Source: Pseudonocardia bannensis (GTDB taxonomy: Bacteria > Actinomycetota > Actinomycetes > Mycobacteriales > Pseudonocardiaceae). From it: 38,096 bases of DNA. Below, piece after piece: positions 16,025-24,174 of this stretch. A program made the position numbers and the translations under genes. Where the stretch lies: assembly GCF_012911875.1 (NCBI RefSeq), contig NZ_JAAXKZ010000051.1, forward strand, positions 1 to 38,096, in the 5' to 3' direction. How positions within the stretch are numbered: position 1 is the first letter of the stretch; every line of letters begins with the position of its first letter. The notes beneath the pieces were generated by a model. That model did not search any database. It saw only the letters and a program-made list of their open reading frames with translations, and had not been told where the DNA came from.

Positions 16025-17062
16025 ATGGAGCCTGCAGCCGGTACCCAGGTCACCTACCTGGACACGAGCCTTCGGGACGGCAGCCATGCCGTGGACCACG
16101 ACTTCTCACCGGAGCAGGTCCGCCGCGTCGTGGCCGGGCTGTCCGCCAGCGGCGTCCGGTACATCGAGGTCGGCCACGGCGCGGGGCTCGGTGGATCGTC
16201 GCTGCTCCAGGGGCGCGGGAGCTACTCCAACACCGAACTGTTCGACGCCGCGGCCGCGGTGATCGGCGACTCCACCCTGTGCACGTTGATGTTGCCCGGC
16301 GTCGGGGTGATGGACGAGGTGCGCGAGGCGGTCGAGCACGGCGTCGGCGGGGTGCGGGTCGCCACCCATGTCACCGAGGCCGACGTGGCCGAACAGCACC
16401 TGCGGCTGTGCCGCGATCTCGGACTGCGGACCTTCGGCTTCCTGATGATGACGCACCTCGCCGCACCGGAGGTGGTCGCGGAGCAGGCGCGGATCATGGA
16501 GGAGTCGGGCGCCGAGGTGGTCTACCTCGCCGACTCCGCCGGCTACATGACCGAACAGGGCGTGCGCGACCGCGTCGCCGCCGTCCGGGCGGCGATCTCG
16601 GTCGAGATCGGCCTGCACGCCCATAACAACCTCGGACTTTCCGTGGCCAACAGCCTCGCCGCGATCGACGAGGGGGCGTCGTTCATCGACGGCTCCCTCG
16701 GCTGTCTGGGCGCCGGTGCCGGCAACACGCCCGGCGAGGTGTTCAGCGTGGTGACCAGGCGTATCGGGCTCGAAACGGGCATCGACGAGTGGCGCCTGAT
16801 GGACGTGGCCGAGGACGAGGTGCGTCCCCTGATGCGGTTCCCGCAGGTCATCGACCGCACCAGCCTGGTGCTCGGGTATGCCGGGGTGTACTCCAGCTTC
16901 CTGCTCAAGGCCAAGGCGGCGGCCGCCCGGTACGGGGTCGACGCCGGCGACATCCTGCTGGAAGCGGGCCGGCGGGGTGCGGTCGGCGGGCAGGAGGACC
17001 TGCTCGAGGACATCGCGTTCACGATGGCCCAGAACCGGGAGGTGCCCGTTGCCACCGCTTGA
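16025..17062 (+). CDS. 4-hydroxy-2-oxovalerate aldolase, BphI/DmpG/HsaF-like (345 aa)
   Basis: Mn-dependent class II aldolase that splits 4-hydroxy-2-oxoacids into pyruvate and an aldehyde. The DRE-TIM barrel begins YLDTSLRDGSHAVDH, giving Arg17, metal ligand Asp18 and catalytic His21. The metal-binding HAHNN is at 198-202 (HAHHN in the Pseudomonas enzyme). A C-terminal communication domain ends GYAGVYSSFLLKAKAAA and GGQEDLLEDIA, which is the part that docks to the aldehyde dehydrogenase in this family. The 3' end overlaps the hydratase start by 14 bp. Together with its two neighbours it forms the standard lower meta-cleavage trio. Confidence 0.93.
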   Translation: MEPAAGTQVTYLDTSLRDGSHAVDHDFSPEQVRRVVAGLSASGVRYIEVGHGAGLGGSSLLQGRGSYSNTELFDAAAAVIGDSTLCTLMLPGVGVMDEVREAVEHGVGGVRVATHVTEADVAEQHLRLCRDLGLRTFGFLMMTHLAAPEVVAEQARIMEESGAEVVYLADSAGYMTEQGVRDRVAAVRAAISVEIGLHAHNNLGLSVANSLAAIDEGASFIDGSLGCLGAGAGNTPGEVFSVVTRRIGLETGIDEWRLMDVAEDEVRPLMRFPQVIDRTSLVLGYAGVYSSFLLKAKAAAARYGVDAGDILLEAGRRGAVGGQEDLLEDIAFTMAQNREVPVATA

Positions 17063-17879
17063 TGAGCTGGCTCGTGCGGCCCTGTCCGAGGAGCTCTGGA
17101 AGGCGGAGTGCGCCTCCACGCCGGTGGCACCGCTCACCGAGCGGTACCCCGGGCTGGGCCAGGATGACTCCTACGGCATCCAAGCCGGGGTGGCCAGCAT
17201 CCGCGAGGACCTCGGACACCGGGTCGTTGGAAAGAAGGTCGGCCTGACCAGCCCTGCGATGCAGGAGATGGCCGGGGTGCGCGAGCCGGACTTCGGGCAG
17301 CTGTTCGACGTCATGGAGGCGGCCGACGGCGACGACCTGGAGCTCGACTCGCTGATCGCCCCCAAGGTCGAGCCCGAGATCGCCTTCGTGCTCGGCAAGC
17401 GGCTGGAGGGACCGCTGGTCACGCCCCGCCAGGTGCTGGCGGCCATCGACTTCGTCGCCCCGGCGCTCGAGATCGTCGACAGCCGCATCGCCGACTGGCG
17501 GATCCGCTGGCACGACACGGTCGCCGACAACGGATCGTCGGCCCGCTTCGTGCTGGGGGACCGGGCGTTCTCTCCGCGAGGTGTCGATTTCGAGGCGCTG
17601 ACGGTGGTGGTCGAACGCAACGGCCGCGCCGTGGCGAACGGATGCATGCGCGACGTGCTCGGCAGCCCGCTGCGCTCGGTGTGCTGGCTCGTCCACAAGC
17701 TCGCGACGCACGGGATCGCCCTCGAGGCAGGTGACGTAGTCCTGCCGGGCTCCCCGTGTCGGGCGGTGGACGCCGGCGATGGCGACGTGTTCCGCGCCGA
17801 TTTCGGGGCGCTCGGATCGGTAGCCCTCGGTTTCGTCCGACGGGGTGCCCAGCAAACGGAGGAGAGGAGGCCGCAATGA
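17049..17879 (+). CDS. 2-hydroxypenta-2,4-dienoate hydratase, BphH/MhpD-like (276 aa)
   Basis: Adds water to 2-hydroxypenta-2,4-dienoate to give 4-hydroxy-2-oxovalerate, substrate of the aldolase. Family signatures include GKKVGLTSPAMQ (61-72), the metal-binding acidic residues Glu108 and Glu110 in KVEPEIAF and Glu141 in PALEIVDSR, and the late GSPLRSVCWLVHKLA. The only suitable start is a TTG at 17049, preceded by a strong GGGAGGT site and overlapping the aldolase end; no ATG or GTG lies near the conserved N-terminus. The stop overlaps the next ATG as ATGA. The gene order aldehyde dehydrogenase, aldolase, hydratase differs from the common hydratase-first order. Confidence 0.9.
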   Translation: MPPLDELARAALSEELWKAECASTPVAPLTERYPGLGQDDSYGIQAGVASIREDLGHRVVGKKVGLTSPAMQEMAGVREPDFGQLFDVMEAADGDDLELDSLIAPKVEPEIAFVLGKRLEGPLVTPRQVLAAIDFVAPALEIVDSRIADWRIRWHDTVADNGSSARFVLGDRAFSPRGVDFEALTVVVERNGRAVANGCMRDVLGSPLRSVCWLVHKLATHGIALEAGDVVLPGSPCRAVDAGDGDVFRADFGALGSVALGFVRRGAQQTEERRPQ

Positions 17880-18465
17880 CGATCGGTTACAGCGGCGTCG
17901 AGAAGATCGACGACTTGATCGACGCGGATCAGGGTTTGGTCAGCCGGCATGTGTTCTCGGATCCGGCGATCTATGAGATGGAGCTGCAGCGGATCTTCGC
18001 GCGGTGTTGGCAGTTTCTCGGGCACGAGTCGCAGATCCCGCGGGCCGGGGATTTCGTGAGTGCGTATCTGGGTGAGGACCCGGTGGTGGTGGTCCGGCAG
18101 GACGATGGGTCGATCACCGGGTTCTTGAACGTGTGCCGGCATCGTGGGATGCGGATCTGCAAGCTGGATGCGGGGAACGCGGCTGGGTTCTCGTGCAGTT
18201 ATCACGGGTGGGCGTATGACCGGCGGGGCAAGATCGTGGATGTTCCGTTCGGGGAGATGTATGCGAACGCCCCGTTGGATGAGGGCTGGGCGGCGGTGCC
18301 GGTGGCCCAGGTGGCCAGTTACAAGGGATTGATCTTCGGGACGTTCGATCCGGAGGCGCCGTCGCTGGTGGATTACCTGGGCGATATGGCCTATTACCTG
18401 GACGTGTTGGTGGACCGTCGGGAGGGCGGCACCGAGCTGGTCGGCGGCGCCAACAAGTGGATCAT
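17862..18465 (+). repeat. Oxygenase alpha duplication, copy 1, 5' block
   Basis: 604 bp that match 34807-35410 with a single difference (T at 18016 versus C at 34961). The block starts exactly at the ribosome-binding site of the alpha gene and ends at codon 197. A second block, 18798-19005 versus 35743-35950, is also identical. Between the blocks the two genes differ strongly. Offset is constant (16945 bp), so there are no indels. Confidence 0.95.
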
Positions 18466-19174
18466 CGACAGCAACTGGAAGTACGGCGCGGAGAACTTCG
18501 TGCAGGACGGCCACCACGCCTTCTCCTCGCACGTGTCCGCGCTGATGGCCGTGCAGCCCGATGACGCCGAGATGATGGACTTCCCCGAGGGCTTCACAGT
18601 CCGACCCGGCGGCGGTCACGGGCTCGTCGCCTTCAACGGGCCGGCGCTCGAGCTGACCACTCGCGATGAGCTCCTCCTCAAGTACCACCAGGAGGTCGTG
18701 CGGCCGGAGTCGGCGCGCCGTCTGGGTGCCGAGCGCGACGCCATCCACAACGTCGGCGCCTTCACGATCTTCCCCAACTTCTCGTTCCTGACCGGCTTCC
18801 AGACGATCCGGGTGTGGGTGCCGCGCGGTCCGCACCACATGGAGGTGCGGTCCTGGACGATCGTGGACCGGGACGCGCCGCAGGAGGTCAAGGACGCGCA
18901 GTTGCGGTTGGTGCGGACCACGTTCAGTCCCAGCGGGCTGCTGGAGCAGGACGACGGCGAGAACTGGTCGATGTGCCAGGACACGCTGCGCGGCTACGTG
19001 TCCCGCCAGCTGAGCTCCAACGTGCGGATGGGCCTCGGGAGCCCGCTGGACGCCGACGCCAAGGGCCCCGGCCGGGTGATGCAGGGCTGGAACGAGGAGC
19101 CGGGCCGCGGTTTCTTCGAGCGCTACCGCCAGATGATGTCCGAGCCGACCTCGCGGGTCTGGCTCGACAAGTGA
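17876..19174 (+). CDS. Ring-hydroxylating dioxygenase, alpha subunit, copy 1 (432 aa)
   Basis: Catalytic subunit that adds both atoms of O2 to an aromatic ring, giving a cis-dihydrodiol. The Rieske domain has Cys87-x-His89 (CRHR) and Cys107-x-x-His110 (CSYH). The catalytic domain binds mononuclear iron through His214 and His219 with bridging Asp211 (FVQDGHHAFSSH) and the late Asp in EQDDGENW (357-364). The pattern RCWQFLGHESQIP...VVVVRQDDGS...YHGWAYD follows the biphenyl/3-phenylpropionate (HcaE) subfamily, which needs a beta subunit, encoded next. Its 5' half uses codons ending in G or T much more often than the rest of the operon, and that half is identical to the second copy at 34821. Residues ~232-300, around the presumed substrate pocket, are what differ. 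Start ATG at 17876 overlaps the hydratase stop. Confidence 0.93.
   Translation: MTIGYSGVEKIDDLIDADQGLVSRHVFSDPAIYEMELQRIFARCWQFLGHESQIPRAGDFVSAYLGEDPVVVVRQDDGSITGFLNVCRHRGMRICKLDAGNAAGFSCSYHGWAYDRRGKIVDVPFGEMYANAPLDEGWAAVPVAQVASYKGLIFGTFDPEAPSLVDYLGDMAYYLDVLVDRREGGTELVGGANKWIIDSNWKYGAENFVQDGHHAFSSHVSALMAVQPDDAEMMDFPEGFTVRPGGGHGLVAFNGPALELTTRDELLLKYHQEVVRPESARRLGAERDAIHNVGAFTIFPNFSFLTGFQTIRVWVPRGPHHMEVRSWTIVDRDAPQEVKDAQLRLVRTTFSPSGLLEQDDGENWSMCQDTLRGYVSRQLSSNVRMGLGSPLDADAKGPGRVMQGWNEEPGRGFFERYRQMMSEPTSRVWLDK
18798..19005 (+). repeat. Oxygenase alpha duplication, copy 1, 3' block
   Basis: 208 bp identical to 35743-35950. It encodes about residues 308-377, including the EQDDGENW iron-ligand motif. 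Beyond 19006 scattered differences resume. Confidence 0.92.
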
Positions 19175-19211
19175 GGGCCAGGACGGGATCAGCAAGGGAG
19201 GAGTGGTCCGC

Positions 19212-19748
19212 ATGACCACGGAAATCGACCTCGGGGCCGGTGTCGGGCACCGCGGGGTGTCGGCCGACCTGCAGCACGAGGTGGAGCAGTTCTTCTACCA
19301 CGAGGCCGAACTGCTCGACGACGGCCGTTTCCGGGAGTGGCTCGACCTGGTGGCCGAGGAGATCGAGTACACGGTGGGGACCAAGCCCACCGTGGATCCG
19401 TTCAGCCCGGACGCGGTGCCACCCTCGCTCGCGTTCGAGGACAACAAGGAGAGCCTGACCTGGCGGGTCAAGCGGTCCGAGACGGGCATGGCCTGGGCCG
19501 AGGAACCGCCCTCGCGGACCCGCTACCTGATCACCAATGTGCGGATCACCCCGGACGCCGCCGGCCTCTTCGTCCGCAGCAACTTCATGTTCTATCGCAA
19601 CCGGCTGGAGACCACTGCGCACTTCCTGGTCGGGAGCCGCGAGGACAACCTCCAGCGGGGTCCCGACGGTCGGCTTCTCATCGCCCGGCGCGCCGTCACA
19701 CTCGACCAGAACGTGATCCTGTCCAACAACCTGAGCATGTTCTTCTGA
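19212..19748 (+). CDS. Ring-hydroxylating dioxygenase, beta subunit (178 aa)
   Basis: Structural partner of the alpha subunit in an alpha3-beta3 hexamer. The cystatin-like beta-subunit fold shows QHEVEQFFYHEAELLDDGRFREWLDLVAEEIEY near the N-terminus, SRTRYLITNVRI in the middle and RRAVTLDQNVILSNNLSMFF at the C-terminus, all characteristic of BphA2/HcaF-type subunits. Length is normal. The ATG at 19212 sits 8-9 bp after GGGAGGAG; a GTG at 19203 would add three residues. The only beta gene in the window, it may serve both alpha copies. Confidence 0.93.
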   Translation: MTTEIDLGAGVGHRGVSADLQHEVEQFFYHEAELLDDGRFREWLDLVAEEIEYTVGTKPTVDPFSPDAVPPSLAFEDNKESLTWRVKRSETGMAWAEEPPSRTRYLITNVRITPDAAGLFVRSNFMFYRNRLETTAHFLVGSREDNLQRGPDGRLLIARRAVTLDQNVILSNNLSMFF

Positions 19749-19760
19749 GAGGACGGAATC

Positions 19761-20183
19761 GTGTACTTCGTCAACGCCGACGATTTCCAGGGGACCCTCG
19801 GGGTGTTCCTGGCGAAGATCATGGATGACCCGACTGTCGGGGACGCCTTTGCCTCGACCAATGCGCTCGTGAAGATCATCTTCACCGAACCCGACACCAT
19901 CATGTGGATCGACTGCCGACAGCCGGTCCCGAGCGTGTCCACCGATCCTGCTGCCGTGCCGGAGACCGAGGTGCCGGACATGGTGCTGAACATGTCCGCC
20001 GACAACGGGCACCGGTTCTGGCTCGGACGGCTCTCCCTGCCGGTGGCGCTCACGAGCCGCAAGGTCAAGGTGAAGGGGCCCACGAGCATGCTCATGAAGC
20101 TGCTGCCCGCCTTCAAGCCCGTCTACCGCGGCTACGAGGAGTTCCTCCTCGAGCGCGGCCGCCAGGATCTCGTTTCGGTCTGA
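19761..20183 (+). CDS. SCP2-like (sterol carrier protein-2 fold) protein (140 aa)
   Basis: Small cytosolic protein with a putative lipid-binding SCP2 fold. Support comes from the C-terminal half: VLNMSADNGHRFWLGRLSLP, VALTSRKVKVKGPTSMLMKLLPAFKPVYRGYEEFL. This segment matches the strand-helix pattern and the KVKGxxxxxLKLLP-type motif of SCP2 domains. No signal peptide or membrane segment. The GTG at 19761 follows GAGAGGAC. It lies 12 bp after the beta subunit and 100 bp before the transporter genes, i.e. exactly between oxidation and import modules. A role in holding a hydrophobic substrate or CoA ester is plausible but not shown. The family assignment is by motif only. Confidence 0.75.
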   Translation: MYFVNADDFQGTLGVFLAKIMDDPTVGDAFASTNALVKIIFTEPDTIMWIDCRQPVPSVSTDPAAVPETEVPDMVLNMSADNGHRFWLGRLSLPVALTSRKVKVKGPTSMLMKLLPAFKPVYRGYEEFLLERGRQDLVSV

Positions 20184-20283
20184 CGCCGGTCCCGGCCGTG
20201 TTCCTGCGGGACTGCGCCGGGCCACGTCGGTACCGGAAGTGACAGGGGATGGGGATGCATCGATCTGAGAGTCGGGGGAGGCC

Positions 20284-21165
20284 GTGAGTAGCGCGCAGCG
20301 CCCCGCGTTGACACCGGGTGCCAGGGGTGCGCACACTGCCCCCCCGGACCGTCCGACGACCAGGACACCCTGGATTGAACACGTGCCCGGCCCCGTGGCC
20401 GGGATGGTCGCCGAGATCGGTGGCCTGACCCAGTTGGCAAGCCAGGTGGTGTGGAGTGCGGTACGCCGCCCGGTGGGTTACTGGCGTGCCGTCCGCGACG
20501 AGATGTACGGCGTCCTGAAGCTCTCCTGGTTCCCCATGATCCTCGCGGTCCTGGCGTTCTCCCTGATGATCGGCCTGCTCGGGCTGAACGTCACGGACCT
20601 GCTGGGCGCCAACAACCGCTACGGTCAGTACTTCTTCATTCAGAACACCCGCGAGTTCACCCCGTGGGTCAACTCGATGGTCGTGGCCGGCATCGTCGGC
20701 GCCGCGATCTGCTCGGACCTGGGCGCCCGCAAGGTCCGGGAAGAGCTCGACGCGCTCCGGGTACTCGGCACCGACCCGGTCCGGGAGCTCGTGCTCCCGC
20801 GCATCATCTCCACGACGGTCCTCACGCCGTTGCTCATGCTCGTCTCGCTGGCGGTCGGAGTCGTCTGCGGGCTCTTCAGCGCGGTCACCTACGGCGGTGT
20901 GCCGAGCGGCGAGTACTGGGCGACCGTGTTCAAGAACCTGACGACGATCGAGTTGGTCGTCGCGGTCCTGAAGAGCGCAGCCATCGGCTTCATGATCGGA
21001 GTGGTGGGCGCCTACAAGGGCCTCACCGCCGGTGCCGGGTCGATTGGTGTCGGCCGCGCGGTCAACCAGGCCGTGGTCATCGCATTCGCGCTGGTCTTCC
21101 TCATCGACCTCGCGTTCAACATGATCACCCTCGGCCTGTTCCCCGAACTGCAGACCGTCAGGTGA
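20284..21165 (+). CDS. yrbEA: YrbE/MlaE-family permease A (293 aa)
   Basis: Inner-membrane permease of the Mce lipid/sterol-type ABC importer. After a ~65-residue N-terminal region with Pro/Ala-rich start, five hydrophobic segments are seen (roughly 85-105, 130-150, 175-205, 225-250, 260-285). The family hallmark for contact with the ATPase is present: KVREELDALRVLGTDPVREL. The C-terminus ends in the typical AFNMITLGLFPEL. GTG start at 20284 after GGGGGAGG. The 100-bp gap before it is the largest inside the operon, so an extra internal promoter is possible, though none is evident. Confidence 0.92.
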   Translation: MSSAQRPALTPGARGAHTAPPDRPTTRTPWIEHVPGPVAGMVAEIGGLTQLASQVVWSAVRRPVGYWRAVRDEMYGVLKLSWFPMILAVLAFSLMIGLLGLNVTDLLGANNRYGQYFFIQNTREFTPWVNSMVVAGIVGAAICSDLGARKVREELDALRVLGTDPVRELVLPRIISTTVLTPLLMLVSLAVGVVCGLFSAVTYGGVPSGEYWATVFKNLTTIELVVAVLKSAAIGFMIGVVGAYKGLTAGAGSIGVGRAVNQAVVIAFALVFLIDLAFNMITLGLFPELQTVR

Positions 21166-21176
21166 GAGGACAGGCC

Positions 21177-22037
21177 GTGACTGTCACTCGCGAGGAGCGC
21201 CGCACGCCGGCTCGGCCCTCGGCGCCGGACCTGGACTTCGGTCCCGGTGCGGTCGGCAGCAAGATCCGTGAGCTGCTCGAGAACGCCGTGCAGATGCTCC
21301 GATTCTTCGGGCAGGTCTTCGTCTCGATACCGAGGGCGGTCCGGCTCTACCCGTCTGAGGTCTTCCGCCAGTGCGGGATCCTGATCCTCTCCAGCGGCAT
21401 GATCATCTGGTTCATGGAGCTCGTGCTAGGCGTCGTGTTCGCCGTGCAGGGGCATTACATCTCGCGGCAGTTCGGCGCGCCGGGCTACGTCGGCGTCTAC
21501 CCGGCACTGGGTGGACTGCGCACCGGGGGCCCGGAGATGTGGGGCTGGATTCTGGCCGCCAAGGTCGGCTGCGGGCTCGTCGCCGAACTCGGCTCGATGC
21601 GGATCAGCGAGGAGGTCGACGCGCTGGAGGTGATGGGCGTCGAGCCGATGCCCTACCTGGTGGGAACCAGGGTGCTCGCGGCGACCATCGCCATGCCGTT
21701 CCTCTACATCGTCGGACTCGGCCTGCTCTACGTCGGATCGTGGTTCATGATCGTCGAAGTCCTGCACACGGTCTCGCCGGGCGGGTTCTTCGACGTGCTC
21801 TGGGCCTTCCAGAGTCCACTCGACCTCCTCTTCTCGATGATCTGGACCGTGGTCCTCGGCGTCCTGGTCGTGCTCGTCGGCTGCTACTACGGCTACACCG
21901 CCAAGGGCGGCCCGGTCGGCGTCGGGATGAACACCTCGAGGTCGATGGTGATCAACATGGTGCTCGTCAGCCTCCTCGGCCTGATCTTCCACCAGTTGTT
22001 CTGGGGCGGCTTCGCGAACGCGCCGATCGCCAACTGA
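21177..22037 (+). CDS. yrbEB: YrbE/MlaE-family permease B (286 aa)
   Basis: Second membrane subunit of the importer, pairing with permease A. The hallmark RISEEVDALEVMGVEPMPYLVGTR is present, followed by hydrophobic segments and YGYTAKGGPVGVGMNTSRSMVINMVLVSLLG. The GTG at 21177 follows AGAGGA by six bases, 11 bp after the stop of permease A; the in-frame extension upstream is a shadow of permease A. Paired, unequal YrbE proteins are standard in actinobacterial mce operons. Confidence 0.92.
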   Translation: MTVTREERRTPARPSAPDLDFGPGAVGSKIRELLENAVQMLRFFGQVFVSIPRAVRLYPSEVFRQCGILILSSGMIIWFMELVLGVVFAVQGHYISRQFGAPGYVGVYPALGGLRTGGPEMWGWILAAKVGCGLVAELGSMRISEEVDALEVMGVEPMPYLVGTRVLAATIAMPFLYIVGLGLLYVGSWFMIVEVLHTVSPGGFFDVLWAFQSPLDLLFSMIWTVVLGVLVVLVGCYYGYTAKGGPVGVGMNTSRSMVINMVLVSLLGLIFHQLFWGGFANAPIAN

Positions 22038-22067
22038 TCTCCGACCGACTCCGATCCTGGAGGTTCC

Positions 22068-22931
22068 ATGCTGCACCAGCATTCCGCCTGGCCTGCCGGC
22101 CGGCCCGCGCCACCGGTTGGCCCGGCCGGCGCCGGCGCGCTGAACGCCCGTGGGTGGACGAGCGACGGCGCGGCCGTCGAGCACTCCATCGAGGTGCGCG
22201 ATGTGCACAAGTCCTTCGGTTCGTTCCAGGTGCTGCGCGGGCTGAACGTCGGCTTCGTGGACAACGCGATCACGACCGTGCTCGGCCCCTCCGGCACCGG
22301 TAAGAGCGTGCTGCTCAAGCACATTGTCGGGCTGCTCGAACCCGACCACGGCGAGGTGCACGTGTTCGGCAAGGACATCTGGAAGGTGTCCGAGGAGGAG
22401 CGGTTCCAGCTGCGGAAGCGGTTCGGAGTGCTGTTCCAGGACGGGGCGCTGTTCGGGTCCATGAATCTCTACGACAACGTCGCCTTCCCGCTGCGCAAGC
22501 ACACGAAGCTCAGTGAGGACGCGATCGCGGACCGAGTCATGCAACGGCTCAAGGAGGTCGGTCTCGAGCGGTCGCTGTCCAAGGCGCCCGGCGAGATCTC
22601 CGGCGGGATGCGTAAGCGGGCCGGCTTCGCGCGGGCGCTCGTGATGGACCCGGACGTCGTCATGTTCGACGAACCGGACTCCGGACTGGACCCAGTGCGC
22701 ACCAGCCTGCTCAACGACCTGATTCTGCAGATGCACGCCGAGCACGGCGGCACCTACATCCTGGTGACGCATAACATCCCCACCGCGCGCAAGGTCAGCG
22801 ACTACGTGGCCGCGGTGTGGCAGGGCCGGCTGGTCCACTACGGACCCACAGAGGACGCGTTCGCCTCCGACGACCCGTTCCTGCGTCAGTTCCTGTCCGG
22901 GGACTCCGCCGGGCCGCTGGGAATGGACTGA
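22068..22931 (+). CDS. MlaF/MceG-like ABC ATPase (287 aa)
   Basis: Cytosolic ATPase expected to power the Mce importer. A ~38-residue Pro/Ala-rich leader precedes the ABC domain: Walker A GPSGTGKS (73-80), Q-loop VLFQDGALF, signature ISGGMRKR (177-184), Walker B VVMFDEPDSGLD (197-208), switch His in LVTHNI. The GMRKR variant of the signature is typical of the MlaF/Mkl group. In mycobacteria the matching ATPase (MceG/Mkl) is encoded away from the mce operons and shared among them; here it is embedded between yrbEB and mceA, so this transporter is genetically self-contained. Good GGAGG site 4 bp before the ATG. Confidence 0.93.
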   Translation: MLHQHSAWPAGRPAPPVGPAGAGALNARGWTSDGAAVEHSIEVRDVHKSFGSFQVLRGLNVGFVDNAITTVLGPSGTGKSVLLKHIVGLLEPDHGEVHVFGKDIWKVSEEERFQLRKRFGVLFQDGALFGSMNLYDNVAFPLRKHTKLSEDAIADRVMQRLKEVGLERSLSKAPGEISGGMRKRAGFARALVMDPDVVMFDEPDSGLDPVRTSLLNDLILQMHAEHGGTYILVTHNIPTARKVSDYVAAVWQGRLVHYGPTEDAFASDDPFLRQFLSGDSAGPLGMD

Positions 22932-22935
22932 AGTA

Positions 22936-24174
22936 ATGCTCAGGAAGCTGCTCACCATCGGCTGCGCGCTCGTGACGGTACTCGCCACGAGCGGTGCGGT
23001 GGCACTTGCCGCCGGTGCCGGTGGGGACTACGAGATCAAGGTCGTGATGCCGTCGGCGGTCGGCATCGTGACGGGGCTGCCGGTCCAGATCAACGGTTTC
23101 GACGTCGGCGAGGTCACCGACGTCGCGGCGCAGGACAACCACGGCGTCGTGACCCTCGCGCTCTCCGACGAGCACGCGCCGCTGCCCACGGGCACGACCG
23201 TCGTGGTGGAGTGGCGCTCGGTGCTCGGCGAGCACTTCCTGCAGTTGCATCCCGGCCCAGCGAGCAACCCGGAACTGCCCAGCGGGAGCATGATCCCGGC
23301 TGGGTCGAGCCAGGTCCTCGTCGAAGATCTGCTGGAGGCGCTCGACGAGCCGACCCGTGCGCACCTGACCTCCGTGGTGGACCAGCTGCAAGAGACCTTC
23401 GACGGCAGCGAGCCGGACGTCAACGCCCTGCTCGGCACCGCGGGGCCGACCGTGGAGGCCTTGGGTGCGGTGGTCGACGCGGTCGGTCGGGACGGCCCCG
23501 CGATCCGCGAGCTGATCACCAACGCCCGCCAGATCACGGCCGTCCTGGCGCAACGGCAGGACAAGCTGGCCGGCACGATCACCGACCTCGGACAGATGGC
23601 AGACGTCGTCGCTGCCCAGCAGCAGCAGCTCACCGACGGGCTGGCCGAGCTGCCGTCCACGCTGGACGCCGCGCAGGGTGCACTGGACCGGGTTCCGGCC
23701 GCCGCGGACTCGACCGTACCGATGCTCGAAGACCTCCGCCCGGCCGCGGCCCGGCTGCCCTCCGTGGCGGCGAACCTCAGCCCGGTGCTGCGGGACCTGC
23801 GCCCCACGGTGGAGCAGCTCCACCCGACCCTCGACGCGGCGAACAAATTGCTGCAGTTCACACCGGGCCTGCTGGACAACGCCACGGCAACCCTTCCGGG
23901 CGTGACGCAGGCTGTGCGCACCCTCGGCCCCGCGGTGGCCTTCCTGCGGCCCTACACGCCGGAGATGATGGGAATGATCGACAACTGGGGGAACGTGTAC
24001 TCCCAGTACAACGGCTCCGGGCATTTCGGGCACCTGCTGATCAGCTACGGGCAGACCGCGGTCAACAACCAGCCGAACGCGGTTCCGCTCGGCGGGCAGG
24101 TCAACCCTGCTCCCGCGCCGGGACACAGCGCCGGGCAGCCCTGGACCGATGCGAACGGAAACCGACCGCGGTGA
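22936..24174 (+). CDS. mceA: Mce-family protein A (412 aa)
   Basis: First of six Mce proteins that form the periplasm-spanning substrate conduit. An N-terminal hydrophobic anchor (about 5-27) is followed by the MlaD/Mce domain (about 30-115: YEIKVVMPSAVGIVTGLPVQ, INGFDVGEVTDV). A long helical region follows (about 120-340) with repeated ELPSTLDAAQGAL and LRPTVEQL units, and then a Gly/Pro/Asn tail. Stop and next start overlap as GTGA. It is shown as A by position; individual Mce subunits cannot be assigned to a specific mycobacterial operon by eye. Confidence 0.9.
   Translation: MLRKLLTIGCALVTVLATSGAVALAAGAGGDYEIKVVMPSAVGIVTGLPVQINGFDVGEVTDVAAQDNHGVVTLALSDEHAPLPTGTTVVVEWRSVLGEHFLQLHPGPASNPELPSGSMIPAGSSQVLVEDLLEALDEPTRAHLTSVVDQLQETFDGSEPDVNALLGTAGPTVEALGAVVDAVGRDGPAIRELITNARQITAVLAQRQDKLAGTITDLGQMADVVAAQQQQLTDGLAELPSTLDAAQGALDRVPAAADSTVPMLEDLRPAAARLPSVAANLSPVLRDLRPTVEQLHPTLDAANKLLQFTPGLLDNATATLPGVTQAVRTLGPAVAFLRPYTPEMMGMIDNWGNVYSQYNGSGHFGHLLISYGQTAVNNQPNAVPLGGQVNPAPAPGHSAGQPWTDANGNRPR

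Noticed and set aside
17171..19219. A long minus-strand open frame (682 codons) opposite the hydratase and oxygenase genes
   Set aside because: It mirrors codon bias of the plus-strand genes. A matching antisense frame at 34620-36077 exists only because the alpha gene is duplicated. No ribosome site or recognisable domain.
12202..20183. p-Cumate (cmt) pathway
   Set aside because: The gene set is similar, but the decarboxylase required between ring cleavage and hydrolysis in the cumate route is absent.
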